Of a DNA stretch of 64,000 bases, positions 8,066 to 16,999 are shown piece by piece. The notes under the pieces were generated by a model, which searched no databases, was not told where the DNA came from, and worked only from the letters and a program-made list of their open reading frames with translations. The translations under genes and the position numbers were made by a program. Each line of letters starts with the position of its first letter. The first letter of the stretch is position 1. The stretch is from Lentzea albidocapillata subsp. violacea (lineage in GTDB: Bacteria; Actinomycetota; Actinomycetes; Mycobacteriales; Pseudonocardiaceae), in the NCBI RefSeq assembly GCF_900100275.1, contig NZ_FNET01000026.1, positions 1 to 64,000 of the forward strand, in the 5' to 3' direction.

Positions 8066-9093
8066 CAGTTAGCGGACCGCTTGGGCTTGCGGACCGGCTT
8101 CTTCCTCGGCGTGGCCGTCGAGGCGTTGACGGTCGGCGGCTTCGGCATCTCCGCCGCGACCACCGTCAGCTTCGGCTTCGGCGCGGGCTCCTCGGCGGGC
8201 CTGCGCACGGACTGCTGTATTTCCTCGACCGCCGTCCACGCCGGGTTCGGCTCGGCCGCGGGCGCGGCGGGAGCGGCAGCGGGGATCGGCTCGTCCGTGC
8301 GCGTCGCGATGCGCGAGGCGGCACGGCGCGACCAGCGGGTCGGGCGGGCGGCGCGCAGCGGTTCGTCCACCGAGGTCGTGGCCGTCGCCGAGACACGACG
8401 CGTGGGCGCCTTCACGGCGGCACCGACGAGGAACAACGTCGGGCGGTACAGCTTGTGCTGCTTCACGACCGACTCCAGCTCACCGATCGTGGTGTGCACG
8501 ACCAGCTCGTCGGCCTGGCTCACCTTGTACGCGACGACGACCGGCGTGGCCTCGGAGTACCCGCCCTGCAGGAGCTTCTCCACGAACTGGCCGGTGCGCG
8601 CGCCCGAGACCGTGGCGGCCATCGTGGTCTGCAGCGCGGCGAACTCACTCACGAGCTCGCTGCTCTCCGGCGAGATCAGCACCGTGGAGGACGCCTCGGT
8701 CAGCGTGAGCTCCCGGCCGATCTTGGCGGCCGCCGCGGCGACGACGGACACGCCCGGCACGACCTCGACCTCAAGACCGAGACGCACGCACAGGTCGTGC
8801 TGCTCCTGAACGCCACCACCGGTCGCCGCGTCGCCCGAGTGCAGGCGCACGACGACCTGGCGCGCCGCGGCGGCACGGCGGTACACGTCGGTGATCTCCT
8901 CGGGCGTGACGCGCGAGAAGTCGACCAGCTCGGCGTCGGCGCGGGCGTGCTCGCGGACGCACTCGGCGTCCACCACGCTGGGGGCCCAGACGACCACGTC
9001 GGCTTCCGCGACGCGGCGAGCGCCTCGGAGAGTGATGAGGTCGGCGGCACCGGGACCGGCGCCGACGAAGGAGACCCGACCGGTCGTCGTCAC
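8065..9093 (-). CDS. cobM: CobM-like precorrin-4 C11-methyltransferase with long C-terminal tail
   Basis: A 342-residue protein. Residues 1-227 form a tetrapyrrole methylase fold with VGAGPGAADLITLRGAR near the start, VVPGVS in the middle and IGRELTLTEAS. The segment that in CobM reads SGDPSLYGA is here SGDAATGGG, altering a conserved part of the active site. Residues 228-342 are a low-complexity Ala/Pro/Arg/Lys-rich tail absent from ordinary CobM. A GGAG lies five bases before the GTG start. Function in cobalamin synthesis is likely by context but the altered motif makes activity uncertain. Confidence 0.7.
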   Translation of the reverse strand: MTTTGRVSFVGAGPGAADLITLRGARRVAEADVVVWAPSVVDAECVREHARADAELVDFSRVTPEEITDVYRRAAAARQVVVRLHSGDAATGGGVQEQHDLCVRLGLEVEVVPGVSVVAAAAAKIGRELTLTEASSTVLISPESSELVSEFAALQTTMAATVSGARTGQFVEKLLQGGYSEATPVVVAYKVSQADELVVHTTIGELESVVKQHKLYRPTLFLVGAAVKAPTRRVSATATTSVDEPLRAARPTRWSRRAASRIATRTDEPIPAAAPAAPAAEPNPAWTAVEEIQQSVRRPAEEPAPKPKLTVVAAEMPKPPTVNASTATPRKKPVRKPKRSAN

Positions 9094-9123
9094 GACAGCT
9101 CCACAGGGGGTTTGGGGAGAGAC

Positions 9124-10500
9124 TTAGGCGATGACCGTACCGTCTGCCACTCCTGCCACGAACGGGTGGCAGGCCCGCACGAAACGGGCCACCGCCTCCG
9201 GATCACCGGCCGGGTGCGTGTGGAGGTACGACGCGTGCACGCCGCCCACCACGAAACCTTCGGCGACCGGCCGTGAGTCGACACCGCGCCACTGCCAGGC
9301 GGGCGGGATCGAGTGCGGTGTGGACAGCTGGGTCCGGTGGAACTCGTGGCCGGTCACGCGGCTGCCCGGTGGGTGCAGCGGTGAACTGGTGGACGCCACC
9401 GCGTCGCGATAACCCAGGATCAACTTCGGGGTCATGAACCCCTCGGCGTCGAGCACGCCGCACATCGGGTGCCCGTCGAGTGATCTCGCGAGGTACAGCA
9501 ACCCTCCGCACTCGGCGTGGACCGGCGCGCCCGATCGAGCGAACCGGGCCACCGCCTCCCGCAACTTCACGTTGGCCGACAGCGCTTCCGCGTGCTGCTC
9601 CGGAAATCCGCCCGGGAGGACAAGTCCCGCCGTGCCCTCCGGAAGATCCTCGTCGTGCAGCGGGTCGACCACGGCCACGGCCGCGCCCGCCGCCCTCAGC
9701 ACCTCGACGTGCTCGGCGTAGCCGAACGTGAAGGCCGCTCCCCCCGCGATCGCGACCACCGGCTCGTCCTCGACGCGCTCGACCTGCGGTTCCCACCCAG
9801 AGACCGCCATCGTGGGCACCGACGACGCCAGCCTGCGCACCGCGTCGAGGTCGACGTGCTTGGCCACCGCGGCGGCGATCGCGTCCACCGCGGCCACGGC
9901 CTCCGGCCCGTGCTCCGCCGCCGTCACGAGCCCCAAGTGCCGTGAGGGCAAGGAAAACTGCGGATCGCGCGGCAGCACGCCGAGCACGTCGAGGCCGACC
10001 TCGTCGCACGCCGACCGCAGCACCTGCTCGTGCCGTTCCGACCCGACCTGGTTGAGGATCACGCCGCCGAGCCGGACCGTCGGGTCGTAGCCGCGGAACC
10101 CGTGCAGCAGCGCGGCGAGCGACCGGCTCTGCCCGCGGGCGTCCACGACGAACAGCACGGGGGCGTTGAGCAGCTTGGCGACGTGCGCCGTCGAGCCGAT
10201 GCCGGCGGTGTCGATGCGGCCGTCGAACAGCCCCATCACGCCCTCGACCACGGCGATGTCACAGCCCTTGGAGCCGTGCGCGAACAACGCGGGGATCCGG
10301 TGCTCGCCGACCATGACCGGGTCGAGGTTGCGACCCGGTCTCCCGGTCGCCAGCGAGTGGTAGCCGGGGTCGATGTAGTCGGGTCCCACCTTGAACGGCG
10401 CGACCCGCGACCCGGCCGCGCGCAACGCGGCCATCAGGCCCGTCGCGACGGTGGTCTTGCCGCTGCCCGAGGCCGGGGCGGCGACGACGAGCCTGGTCAC
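9124..10500 (-). CDS. cobB: Cobyrinate a,c-diamide synthase
   Basis: A 458-residue ATP- and glutamine-dependent amidase that converts (hydrogeno)cobyrinic acid to its a,c-diamide. The N terminus has a P-loop PASGSGKTTVATG and the family's PDYIDPGYH. A class I glutamine amidotransferase domain at the C terminus carries the nucleophile in HAECGGLLYL. Sequence is canonical throughout, unlike its three downstream neighbours. The GTG start overlaps the cobO stop as GTGA, which fixes the start and implies coupled translation. Confidence 0.95.
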   Translation of the reverse strand: MTRLVVAAPASGSGKTTVATGLMAALRAAGSRVAPFKVGPDYIDPGYHSLATGRPGRNLDPVMVGEHRIPALFAHGSKGCDIAVVEGVMGLFDGRIDTAGIGSTAHVAKLLNAPVLFVVDARGQSRSLAALLHGFRGYDPTVRLGGVILNQVGSERHEQVLRSACDEVGLDVLGVLPRDPQFSLPSRHLGLVTAAEHGPEAVAAVDAIAAAVAKHVDLDAVRRLASSVPTMAVSGWEPQVERVEDEPVVAIAGGAAFTFGYAEHVEVLRAAGAAVAVVDPLHDEDLPEGTAGLVLPGGFPEQHAEALSANVKLREAVARFARSGAPVHAECGGLLYLARSLDGHPMCGVLDAEGFMTPKLILGYRDAVASTSSPLHPPGSRVTGHEFHRTQLSTPHSIPPAWQWRGVDSRPVAEGFVVGGVHASYLHTHPAGDPEAVARFVRACHPFVAGVADGTVIA

Positions 10501-11111
10501 CACTCGATCCCCCGCTGGCCCTTCTGCCCGGCGTCCATCGGGTGCTTGACCTTGGTCATCTCCACCACGAGGTCGGCGGCGTCGATGAGCTTCTGCGGCG
10601 CGTACCGGCCGGTGATCACGACGTGCTGGTGGCCAGGCCGGTTCGCCAGGGTCTCCACCACCTCGTCGACGTTGATCCAGCCCCAGTGCAGCGGGTACGT
10701 GAACTCGTCGAGCACGTAGAAGCCGTGGCGTTCGGTGTTGATCCTGCGCTGGATCTCGTGCCAGCCTTCGAGCGCGGCCGTGGCGTGGTCGTCCTCGGTG
10801 CCCTGCTTGCGGGTCCAGGACCAGCCCTCGCCCATCTTGTGCCACTCGACCGCGCCGCCCTCGCCGGTCTCGTCGTGCAGCCGGCCGAGCGCCTTGAACG
10901 CGGACTCCTCGCCCACCTTCCACTTGGCCGACTTCACGAACTGGAACACGCCGATGTCCCAGCCCTGGTTCCAGCCGCGCAGCGCCATGCCGAACGCCGC
11001 CGTCGACTTCCCCTTCATCTCACCGGTGTGCAGCATCAGCAACGGCCTGTTCCGGCGCTGGCGCGTGGTCAGGCCGTCCTTCGGCACCTCGGTGGGTTGT
11101 CCTTGAGGCAC
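10497..11111 (-). CDS. cobO: Cob(I)yrinic acid a,c-diamide adenosyltransferase
   Basis: A 204-residue CobO/BtuR corrinoid adenosyltransferase, which transfers the 5'-deoxyadenosyl group from ATP to the reduced cobalt. The P-loop GEMKGKSTAAFG and the conserved NQGWDIGVFQFVKSAKWK are present. I place the start at the GTG at 11111, where AAGGAG sits six bases upstream and the protein begins VPQGQP as in other actinobacteria; a longer frame to 11192 has no such support. Lies 77 bp downstream of the chelatase gene and overlaps cobB by 4 bp. Confidence 0.95.
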   Translation of the reverse strand: MPQGQPTEVPKDGLTTRQRRNRPLLMLHTGEMKGKSTAAFGMALRGWNQGWDIGVFQFVKSAKWKVGEESAFKALGRLHDETGEGGAVEWHKMGEGWSWTRKQGTEDDHATAALEGWHEIQRRINTERHGFYVLDEFTYPLHWGWINVDEVVETLANRPGHQHVVITGRYAPQKLIDAADLVVEMTKVKHPMDAGQKGQRGIEW

Positions 11112-11188
11112 TGGGTTCTCCTTGCTCGTTGGTCGCTGCTCCGCAGACTCCGGTGAGTTCGCCGGGAAGCTGGTCGTCCGGCGCGAAC

Positions 11189-13093
11189 TCACGCGGCCCG
11201 GACGACGCCGGCGAGGTGGTCGGCGCTGAGCTGGTCGAGCTTGACGCAGGTGCCCTGCAGCGCGTCGGCGATCTTCTGGGCGAGGCCGAGGCGGACGTGG
11301 CCCTGTTCGCAGTCCACGACCACCACGGCGGTCTTCTCGAGCAGTCCGGCGGCCTTCAACGCGTCCTTCGTCGGGTCGCCGCCCAGGCCGGACGACGTCG
11401 CGCGGCCGTCCGTCAGCAGCACGACGAGCGGGCGCTTGCGCGGGTCGCGCATCCGTTCGATCTCCAGGACGCGGTGGGCCTTCAGCAGGCCGTCGGCGAG
11501 CGGCGTCCGGCCGCCGGTGCGCATCTTCTTCAGGCGCGTGGCCGCCGCGTCGACGGACGTCGTCGGGGGCAGCGCGAGCTCGGCCTGAGTGCCGCGGAAC
11601 GTCACCACGCCGACCTTGTCGCGGCGCTGGTAGGCATCGCGCAGCAACGAGATCACCGCGCCGCTGACGGCCGACATCCGCTTCTGCGCGGCCATCGAGC
11701 CCGAGGCGTCGACGACGAACAGGACGAGGTTCGACTCCTTGCCCTCCCGAACCGCCTTGCGCAGGTCGGCGGCTGTGAGCAGCAGCCCGGGACCGCTGCG
11801 GCCCCGCGCTGCCTGGTGCGGCGCCGCGTTCGTGAGCGTGTCGACCAGGTGCAGACCACTGCCGTCCACTTTGGACGAACGGACGATCCGTCCGGTGCGG
11901 GCGCGGGCCCTGGAACGCTTGCCGGGCGCGCCTTCGCCGACTCCGGGAACCTCCAGCAGCCGTGCCTTGAACGCGGGCGCGGGCTCCGGTGCCGGACGGT
12001 CGCTGGGCGCGTTCCCGTTGCCCTTGGGGCCTTCCTGCGGCTCGGGCAGCTCACCGCCGCCGGGGCCGTCGTCGTCCGGGCCCTCCGGCGGCTCCTCCGC
12101 GTGCTCGGCCGCCTGCCGCATCGCGTCCTCGAGCTGCTGCTCCTCGATGCCGGGCTCGTCGAACGGGTCGCGGCGGCGCCGGTGCGGCAACGCGAGCCGG
12201 ACCGCGGTCTCGATGTCGGTCTCCTCGACCTCGGTGGCGCCGCGCCACGCCGCGTGGGCGGTGGCGGCACGGGCGACGACGAGGTCCGCGCGCATGCCGT
12301 CGACCTCGAAAGCGGCGCAGACGGCGGCGATCCGGCGCAGCTCGCTGTCCGGAAGGGACACTTCCGCCAGCTTCGAGCGCGCGTCGGTGATCTGCTGCTT
12401 GAGCTCGGCGTCCTGCCCGGCCCACTTCGCCGCGAACGTGACGGGGTCGGCCTCGTAGGCGAGCCGCCGCCGGATGACCTCGGTGCGCACGGCGACGTCC
12501 CGCGCGGCCTTCACCGCCACGGTCAGCCCGAACCGGTCGAGCAGCTGCGGGCGCAGCTCGCCCTCCTCGGGGTTCATGGTGCCGACCAGCAGGAACTGGG
12601 ACGGGTGCGAGACCGAGACGCCCTCGCGCTCGACGTGCGCGCGGCCCATCGCGGCGGCGTCCAGCAGCAGGTCGACCAGGTGGTCGTGCAGCAGGTTGAC
12701 CTCGTCGACGTAGAGCACGCCCCGGTGCGCCGCGGCCAGCAGGCCGGGCTGGAACGCCCGCACGCCCTCGGTCAGCGCCTTCTCCAGGTCGAGCGATCCG
12801 ACCAGCCGGTCCTCGGTGGCACCGACGGGCAGTTCCACGAGCCGGGCCGGCCGCCGTTCGATGCCTTCGTGCGGCGCGTCGGGGCAGTCGGTGGTGCCGG
12901 GTGCGCAGCCGAAGCGGCAGCCCCTGGACACATCGAGGTCGGGCAGCAGCGCGGCGAGGGCACGCACGATGGTCGACTTCGCGGTCCCCTTCTCACCGCG
13001 GACGAGAACGCCGCCGATGCCGGGGTGCACGGCGTTCAGCAGCAGGGCAACGCGGAGATCGTCATGTCCGACGACAGCCGAAAAGGGGAACAT
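11189..13093 (-). CDS. Fused ChlI/ChlD-type metal chelatase subunit, probable cobaltochelatase component
   Basis: A 634-residue protein that joins an AAA+ ChlI domain (Walker [10 protein letters not shown] at 33-41, Walker [10 protein letters not shown]) to a Pro/Glu/Gly-rich linker and a C-terminal von Willebrand A domain with the MIDAS motif DASGS at Asp462. Such fusions accompany CobN in actinobacteria and are thought to drive ATP-dependent cobalt insertion; no cobN is in this window. It is the first gene after the cobalamin riboswitch, so the whole operon is probably repressed by the end product. The ATG at 13093 gives the normal family N terminus. Confidence 0.92.
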   Translation of the reverse strand: MFPFSAVVGHDDLRVALLLNAVHPGIGGVLVRGEKGTAKSTIVRALAALLPDLDVSRGCRFGCAPGTTDCPDAPHEGIERRPARLVELPVGATEDRLVGSLDLEKALTEGVRAFQPGLLAAAHRGVLYVDEVNLLHDHLVDLLLDAAAMGRAHVEREGVSVSHPSQFLLVGTMNPEEGELRPQLLDRFGLTVAVKAARDVAVRTEVIRRRLAYEADPVTFAAKWAGQDAELKQQITDARSKLAEVSLPDSELRRIAAVCAAFEVDGMRADLVVARAATAHAAWRGATEVEETDIETAVRLALPHRRRRDPFDEPGIEEQQLEDAMRQAAEHAEEPPEGPDDDGPGGGELPEPQEGPKGNGNAPSDRPAPEPAPAFKARLLEVPGVGEGAPGKRSRARARTGRIVRSSKVDGSGLHLVDTLTNAAPHQAARGRSGPGLLLTAADLRKAVREGKESNLVLFVVDASGSMAAQKRMSAVSGAVISLLRDAYQRRDKVGVVTFRGTQAELALPPTTSVDAAATRLKKMRTGGRTPLADGLLKAHRVLEIERMRDPRKRPLVVLLTDGRATSSGLGGDPTKDALKAAGLLEKTAVVVVDCEQGHVRLGLAQKIADALQGTCVKLDQLSADHLAGVVRAA

Positions 13094-13144
13094 GCTCGGC
13101 GAAGTCCTTCCTCGGGTGTCCACGCCCGCGGTCGGTGGGTGAAG

Positions 13145-13272
13145 AGGGGGGCGAGTTCCTGACTCCCGACCCAGGTCGGTCACAGTCGCGGGACGGCGCC
13201 GGATTCGCACCGGCTTCCTCGCACTCCCCTCACAGCCCCGGCATCGTCGCACTTCGCACCGCCGGGTCCAAC
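13145..13272 (-). promoter_or_regulatory. Cobalamin riboswitch
   Basis: Read on the minus strand, this leader contains the conserved B12-box elements: a GCCGGTGCGAATCCGGC hairpin, then GTCCCGCGACTGTGA, then GGGAGTCAGGAACTCGCC. These match the core of adenosylcobalamin-sensing riboswitches in order and spacing. It ends about 50 bp before the chelatase ATG. It should repress the chelatase-cobO-cobB-cobM-cobL-cbiG operon when cobalamin is plentiful. Whether control is at transcription or translation is not evident. The outer limits are approximate. Confidence 0.93.
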
Positions 13273-13293
13273 AGCCAGGTGAGCGACGTCGCC

Positions 13294-14256
13294 CTAGATC
13301 ACGCTCTGGAACTCCGCCCAGGCCTCCCGGACCTCGTCCGCCGTCCACTCCAGCGCGGGCTCGGCGATGGTGATCTCGGTCTTCGCGAGCGTCCCGTCCC
13401 GCCAGAACCCGCCGAGGAACTTCCCGCTCAGCTCCTTGAGCCGCGCCGGGTCACCCGGCAGGTGCAGCGCGAACTGGTGGGTGTGCGGCTCGGGCAGTCC
13501 CATCGCCTCCGCCACGACCTTGGCGTGCCGCACCTGGGCGCCCAGCCGGGGCAGCACCGTGTCCAGGCCGTGCATCGCGGAGAGTGCCGCGGGCCACTGC
13601 TGGAACAGCATGCCGCCGTACCGGTGCCGCCAGACCCGTGCCTGGTCGACGAAGTCCCGGGTACCGGCCAGCGCCGCGCCCGACATGCCCTCCAGCGACT
13701 TGTAGAACGACACGTACACCGAGTCGAACAGGCCGGCGATCTCCTCCAGCGGCTTGCCCAGGCCGAACGTGCTCTCCCACAGCCGCGCGCCGTCGAGGTG
13801 CACGATCGCGTCCCGTTCCCGTGCCTGGCCGACCAGCGTGGTCAGCTCGTCCCAGGTCGGCAGGACGAACCCGGCCTCCCGGTCCGGCACCTCCAGCAGC
13901 AGCGTCCCGTACGGCTCCGGGCAGGTGGCGACCTCGGCGTTCGGCACCTTGATCGGGCGCAGACCGGACAGCACGGTCAGCGCGTCGTCCTCGTGGTTGA
14001 GCGGATGCGCCTGTGGGTGCATCGCGACGATCGGGTTGTGCGTGCGGTCGGCCCAGCACTTGAGGGCGATCTGCTGCGCCATGGTCCCGGTCGGCACGAA
14101 CAGCGCGGCTTCGGTGCCCAGGAGCCCGGCCACCCGGGTCTCCAGCGCCTCCACCGGGCCGCCGTCGCCGTAGCGGTCGGGCTCGACGTCCGGCACGGGG
14201 CCGAGTTCCTCTAGGAGGGTTCGCTTCCTGACTCCGGAGAGCTGACGGTTCAACAC
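13294..14256 (-). CDS. Threonine aldolase family, PLP-dependent beta-eliminating lyase
   Basis: A 320-residue fold-type I PLP enzyme similar to low-specificity L-threonine aldolases, which cleave threonine or allo-threonine to glycine and acetaldehyde. The PLP lysine is Lys186 in [10 protein letters not shown], preceded by HLDGARLW (153-160). The GTG start lies 19 bp after the stop of a P450 gene on the same strand, so the two may share a transcript. A role in secondary metabolism (beta-hydroxy amino acid handling) is possible but not shown. Confidence 0.85.
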   Translation of the reverse strand: MLNRQLSGVRKRTLLEELGPVPDVEPDRYGDGGPVEALETRVAGLLGTEAALFVPTGTMAQQIALKCWADRTHNPIVAMHPQAHPLNHEDDALTVLSGLRPIKVPNAEVATCPEPYGTLLLEVPDREAGFVLPTWDELTTLVGQARERDAIVHLDGARLWESTFGLGKPLEEIAGLFDSVYVSFYKSLEGMSGAALAGTRDFVDQARVWRHRYGGMLFQQWPAALSAMHGLDTVLPRLGAQVRHAKVVAEAMGLPEPHTHQFALHLPGDPARLKELSGKFLGGFWRDGTLAKTEITIAEPALEWTADEVREAWAEFQSVI

Positions 14257-14275
14257 CCGGGCATCAAACCTCAGG

Positions 14276-15346
14276 TCAGCGAGTCACTGCCACCGACTTC
14301 GGCGCGCGGAACGACAGCAGGTTCAGCCACTCCGGCTCCGGACCTGCCAGGCGCAACGACGGCTCGTGCTCGGCGACGGTCCGCAACGTCACGGCGGCCT
14401 CCAGCCGGGCCAGCCCCGCCCCGAGGCAGAAGTGCCGGCCATAGCCGAACGCGAGATGCCGAGGGTCGGTTTCCTTACCGCTCAACAACAACACGAGCTC
14501 CGCACCGGCAGGCACGCGCACACCGGACAGCACGACCTCACGCGCGGTCAGCCGCCGCCACGTCACCACGGGCGTCTCGGTCCGCAGCACGTCCTCGACG
14601 AACGACTCGGCCACGCCGGGTTCGGGCAGGCGCGCCCACAGCGAGCGATCCTGCAACGCCCGGCGCAACGCCGTGGACAGCAGCTGAGTCGTCGTCTCCT
14701 GGCCCGCGATCAGCAGGAAGTAGCAGAGGCCAGCGGAGTCCTCGGCGGACACTCCGGCGTCGGCCAGCGCGCAGAACAGCTCGCCGTCGCGCGCGTGGTA
14801 GCGCTTGATCAGCCACTGGTGGAAGTCGCCGACGTCGTCGACCAGTTCCATCTGCCGTTCGCGGGTGATGTCGCCCCAGAAGAACTCCAGCGAGCCGGTG
14901 CTCCAGCGCTTCAGCGTCGGGATGTCGACGTTCGGCAGCCCCAGCAGGTCCATCAGCACGATCGCGGGCAGGTCCCAGGCGAGCGAGCGCACGAGATCCG
15001 CGCCACCAAGGCGTTCCGAAACCAGGCACCGGATGCGAGGCTCCGCAGCGGCGACACGAGCCGGCGTGAAGAACGAGGCCACGAGCCGCCGCAGGTCGGC
15101 GTGCGACGAGGACCCGTTGTTCGCGAGCGTCGGCGGCAACGAGAAGCGGGCCCGCACCAGGGCGCGCAGGGCGGCCGGAGCCACCGGGGTGACGGCGGTC
15201 AGCGCGTTGTCGGGCAGGAAGGTGACCGGGTCGGCCAGCACGGCGCGCACGTCGTCGTAGGCCGACACCACCCAGCGTCCGCCGATGAACTGCACCGGCG
15301 AGGTGAGTTCGGCGCGCGTGAAGGTGAACAGGTCCACGAGCGGCAC
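14276..15346 (-). CDS. Cytochrome P450
   Basis: A short soluble bacterial P450 of about 356 residues. The heme-ligand loop FGYGRHFCLGAG places the cysteine at about 307, the I-helix reads LLIAGQETTTQ, and an ExxR (EDVLR) is present. It lacks about 30 residues at the N terminus compared with typical 400-residue members. A -10-like TAGCGT overlaps the GTG at 15346, so a leaderless start at the GTG at 15337 is equally plausible. It is divergent from bioF with about 28 bp between starts. Substrate unknown. Confidence 0.85.
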   Translation of the reverse strand: MPLVDLFTFTRAELTSPVQFIGGRWVVSAYDDVRAVLADPVTFLPDNALTAVTPVAPAALRALVRARFSLPPTLANNGSSSHADLRRLVASFFTPARVAAAEPRIRCLVSERLGGADLVRSLAWDLPAIVLMDLLGLPNVDIPTLKRWSTGSLEFFWGDITRERQMELVDDVGDFHQWLIKRYHARDGELFCALADAGVSAEDSAGLCYFLLIAGQETTTQLLSTALRRALQDRSLWARLPEPGVAESFVEDVLRTETPVVTWRRLTAREVVLSGVRVPAGAELVLLLSGKETDPRHLAFGYGRHFCLGAGLARLEAAVTLRTVAEHEPSLRLAGPEPEWLNLLSFRAPKSVAVTR

Positions 15347-15374
15347 GCTAGCGGGCGAATGGGAGACTCAGGCG

Positions 15375-16574
15375 GTGACCGTGAGCACAACCGAGGCGAT
15401 CTCCACTGGTGGTGAGTCGACGCTCGACTGGATCGACGTCCGCTCCGAAGCGCGGGCCAAGGCCGGTCTGAGCCGGCGGCTGCGGCCGCGCACGTCGAAC
15501 TCGACGGACCTCGACCTCGCGAGCAACGACTACCTCGGCCTCGCCAAGGACAAGCGCGTCGCGGGTGCCGCGGCCGCCGCAACGCTGAAGTGGGGCTCAG
15601 GGTCGACCGGATCGCGCCTGGTCACGGGCTCGACGGAGCTGCACGCCGAGCTGGAGTTCGAGCTCGCGAACTTCTGCGGCTCGCAGTCGGCGCTGGTGTT
15701 CAGCAGCGGGTACATGGCGAACCTCGCCGCGGTCACGGCGCTGACGGGCCCCGGTACGGCGATCGTCGCCGACCAGCACATCCACGCCTCGCTGATCGAC
15801 GGCACGCGCCTGTCGAAGGCCGACGTCGTCGTCACGGACCACTGCGACGTCGGCAAGGTCCGGCACGCGCTGGAGACCCGCGGCAAGCGGCGCGCGATCG
15901 TCGTCACGGACTCGGTGTTCAGCGTGGACGGCGACATCGCCCCGCTCAACGAACTGCACGAGGCGTGCCGCGCGACCGGCGCCGCGCTGGTCGTCGACGA
16001 CGCGCACGGCCTCGGTGTCGTCGGGCCCGGTGGCCGGGGCGCGGTCGCCGCGGCGGGCATCATCAAGGCGCCGGACGTGATCACCACGCTGACGCTGAGC
16101 AAGTCGCTGGGCGCGCAGGGCGGTGCGGTCCTCGGCCCGAGCCGGGTGATCAGGCACCTGATCGACACCGCGCGCCCGTTCATCTTCGACACCGGTCTCG
16201 CGCCGAGCAGCGCGGCGGCGGCCCTGGCGGCGATCAAGATTCTGCGCGAGGAGCCGGACCGTCCCGAGCGGGCGCTGACCGTGGCGCACGACCTGAGCAA
16301 CCGCCTCAAGGAGGCCGGTTTCCAGGTCAGCACGCCGACCGCGGCCGTCGTGAGCGTGCGGGCACCCTCGCCGGAGCAGGCGTTCCAGTGGGCCGAGACC
16401 TGCCGCACGAGCGGCGTCGTCGTCGGCTGCTTCCGACCGCCGTCGGTGCCGGACCAGATCAGCAGGCTGCGGCTCACCGCGCGCGCCGATCTGACCGAGG
16501 CCGACATCGAGCGCGCGGTGCGCGTGATCAGGGAGAGCGCCGCATCCGCAGGTGTGGAATCCCGTCCTCGATGA
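15375..16574 (+). CDS. bioF: 8-amino-7-oxononanoate synthase family (alpha-oxoamine synthase)
   Basis: A 399-residue PLP enzyme that condenses pimeloyl-CoA/ACP with alanine in biotin synthesis, or a close alpha-oxoamine synthase. The PLP lysine is about Lys243 in TLSKSLGAQGG, after VDDAHGLGVVG. GGGAGA eight bases upstream supports the GTG at 15375. No bioA, bioB or bioD is nearby. The adjacent divergent P450 recalls the Bacillus pairing of a pimelate-forming P450 (BioI) with biotin genes; that link is inference. Its 3' end overlaps the convergent GNAT gene by 47 bp. Confidence 0.85.
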   Translation: MTVSTTEAISTGGESTLDWIDVRSEARAKAGLSRRLRPRTSNSTDLDLASNDYLGLAKDKRVAGAAAAATLKWGSGSTGSRLVTGSTELHAELEFELANFCGSQSALVFSSGYMANLAAVTALTGPGTAIVADQHIHASLIDGTRLSKADVVVTDHCDVGKVRHALETRGKRRAIVVTDSVFSVDGDIAPLNELHEACRATGAALVVDDAHGLGVVGPGGRGAVAAAGIIKAPDVITTLTLSKSLGAQGGAVLGPSRVIRHLIDTARPFIFDTGLAPSSAAAALAAIKILREEPDRPERALTVAHDLSNRLKEAGFQVSTPTAAVVSVRAPSPEQAFQWAETCRTSGVVVGCFRPPSVPDQISRLRLTARADLTEADIERAVRVIRESAASAGVESRPR

Positions 16575-16986
16575 ACTCGGTGCCCTCGGCGACGAACCCG
16601 AACGACGCGTAGAAGTCGGCGACGTACGTCTGCGCGTCGAGCACTGACGGCGTGGTGCCGATGTCCACGAGCGCGGCCTGCATGAGCCGGCGGCTGTAGC
16701 CGCGGCCGCGGGCCATGCGTGCCGTGGCGACGCGTCCGACGCGGAACGTGCCGTCGGGTTCTTCGACCAGCCGCAGGTAGGCGAGTGGATCGAGCGTGCC
16801 CTCCGTCTCCAGCCAGAAGTGCCGTGTCCCCTGGTCGAGATCACGGCCGTCCACGTCGGCGTAGACGCAGTTCTGCTCCACGACGAAGACGTCCTGGCGC
16901 AGTCGCAGGATCGCGTAGAGCTGGGCGGGGCTCAGGTCGAGCCCCCACCGGCGGCGCAGGGTGGCGGGAAACTGTGTGGTTCGCAC
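16528..16986 (-). CDS. ElaA-like GNAT N-acetyltransferase
   Basis: A 152-residue acetyltransferase of the ElaA type. The N-terminal LYAILRLRQDVFVVEQNCVYADVD matches the family, and the acetyl-CoA loop is VGRVATARMARGRGYSRRL. I place the start at the GTG at 16986; an upstream frame would overlap a protease gene. In M. tuberculosis a GNAT of this type (Rv2851c) lies just beyond the chelatase gene, so this appears to be part of an ancestral gene order. Substrate unknown. Confidence 0.85.
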   Translation of the reverse strand: MRTTQFPATLRRRWGLDLSPAQLYAILRLRQDVFVVEQNCVYADVDGRDLDQGTRHFWLETEGTLDPLAYLRLVEEPDGTFRVGRVATARMARGRGYSRRLMQAALVDIGTTPSVLDAQTYVADFYASFGFVAEGTEFIEDGIPHLRMRRSP

Positions 16987-16999
16987 CTGGTCGTGGATA

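Noticed and set aside
11112-11192. Longer N terminus for CobO
   Set aside because: The AAGGAG-spaced GTG at 11111 gives the family start, and the upstream residues are Ser/Glu-rich filler.
13094-13348. Longer N terminus for the chelatase subunit
   Set aside because: That stretch is occupied by the cobalamin riboswitch, which must be non-coding leader.
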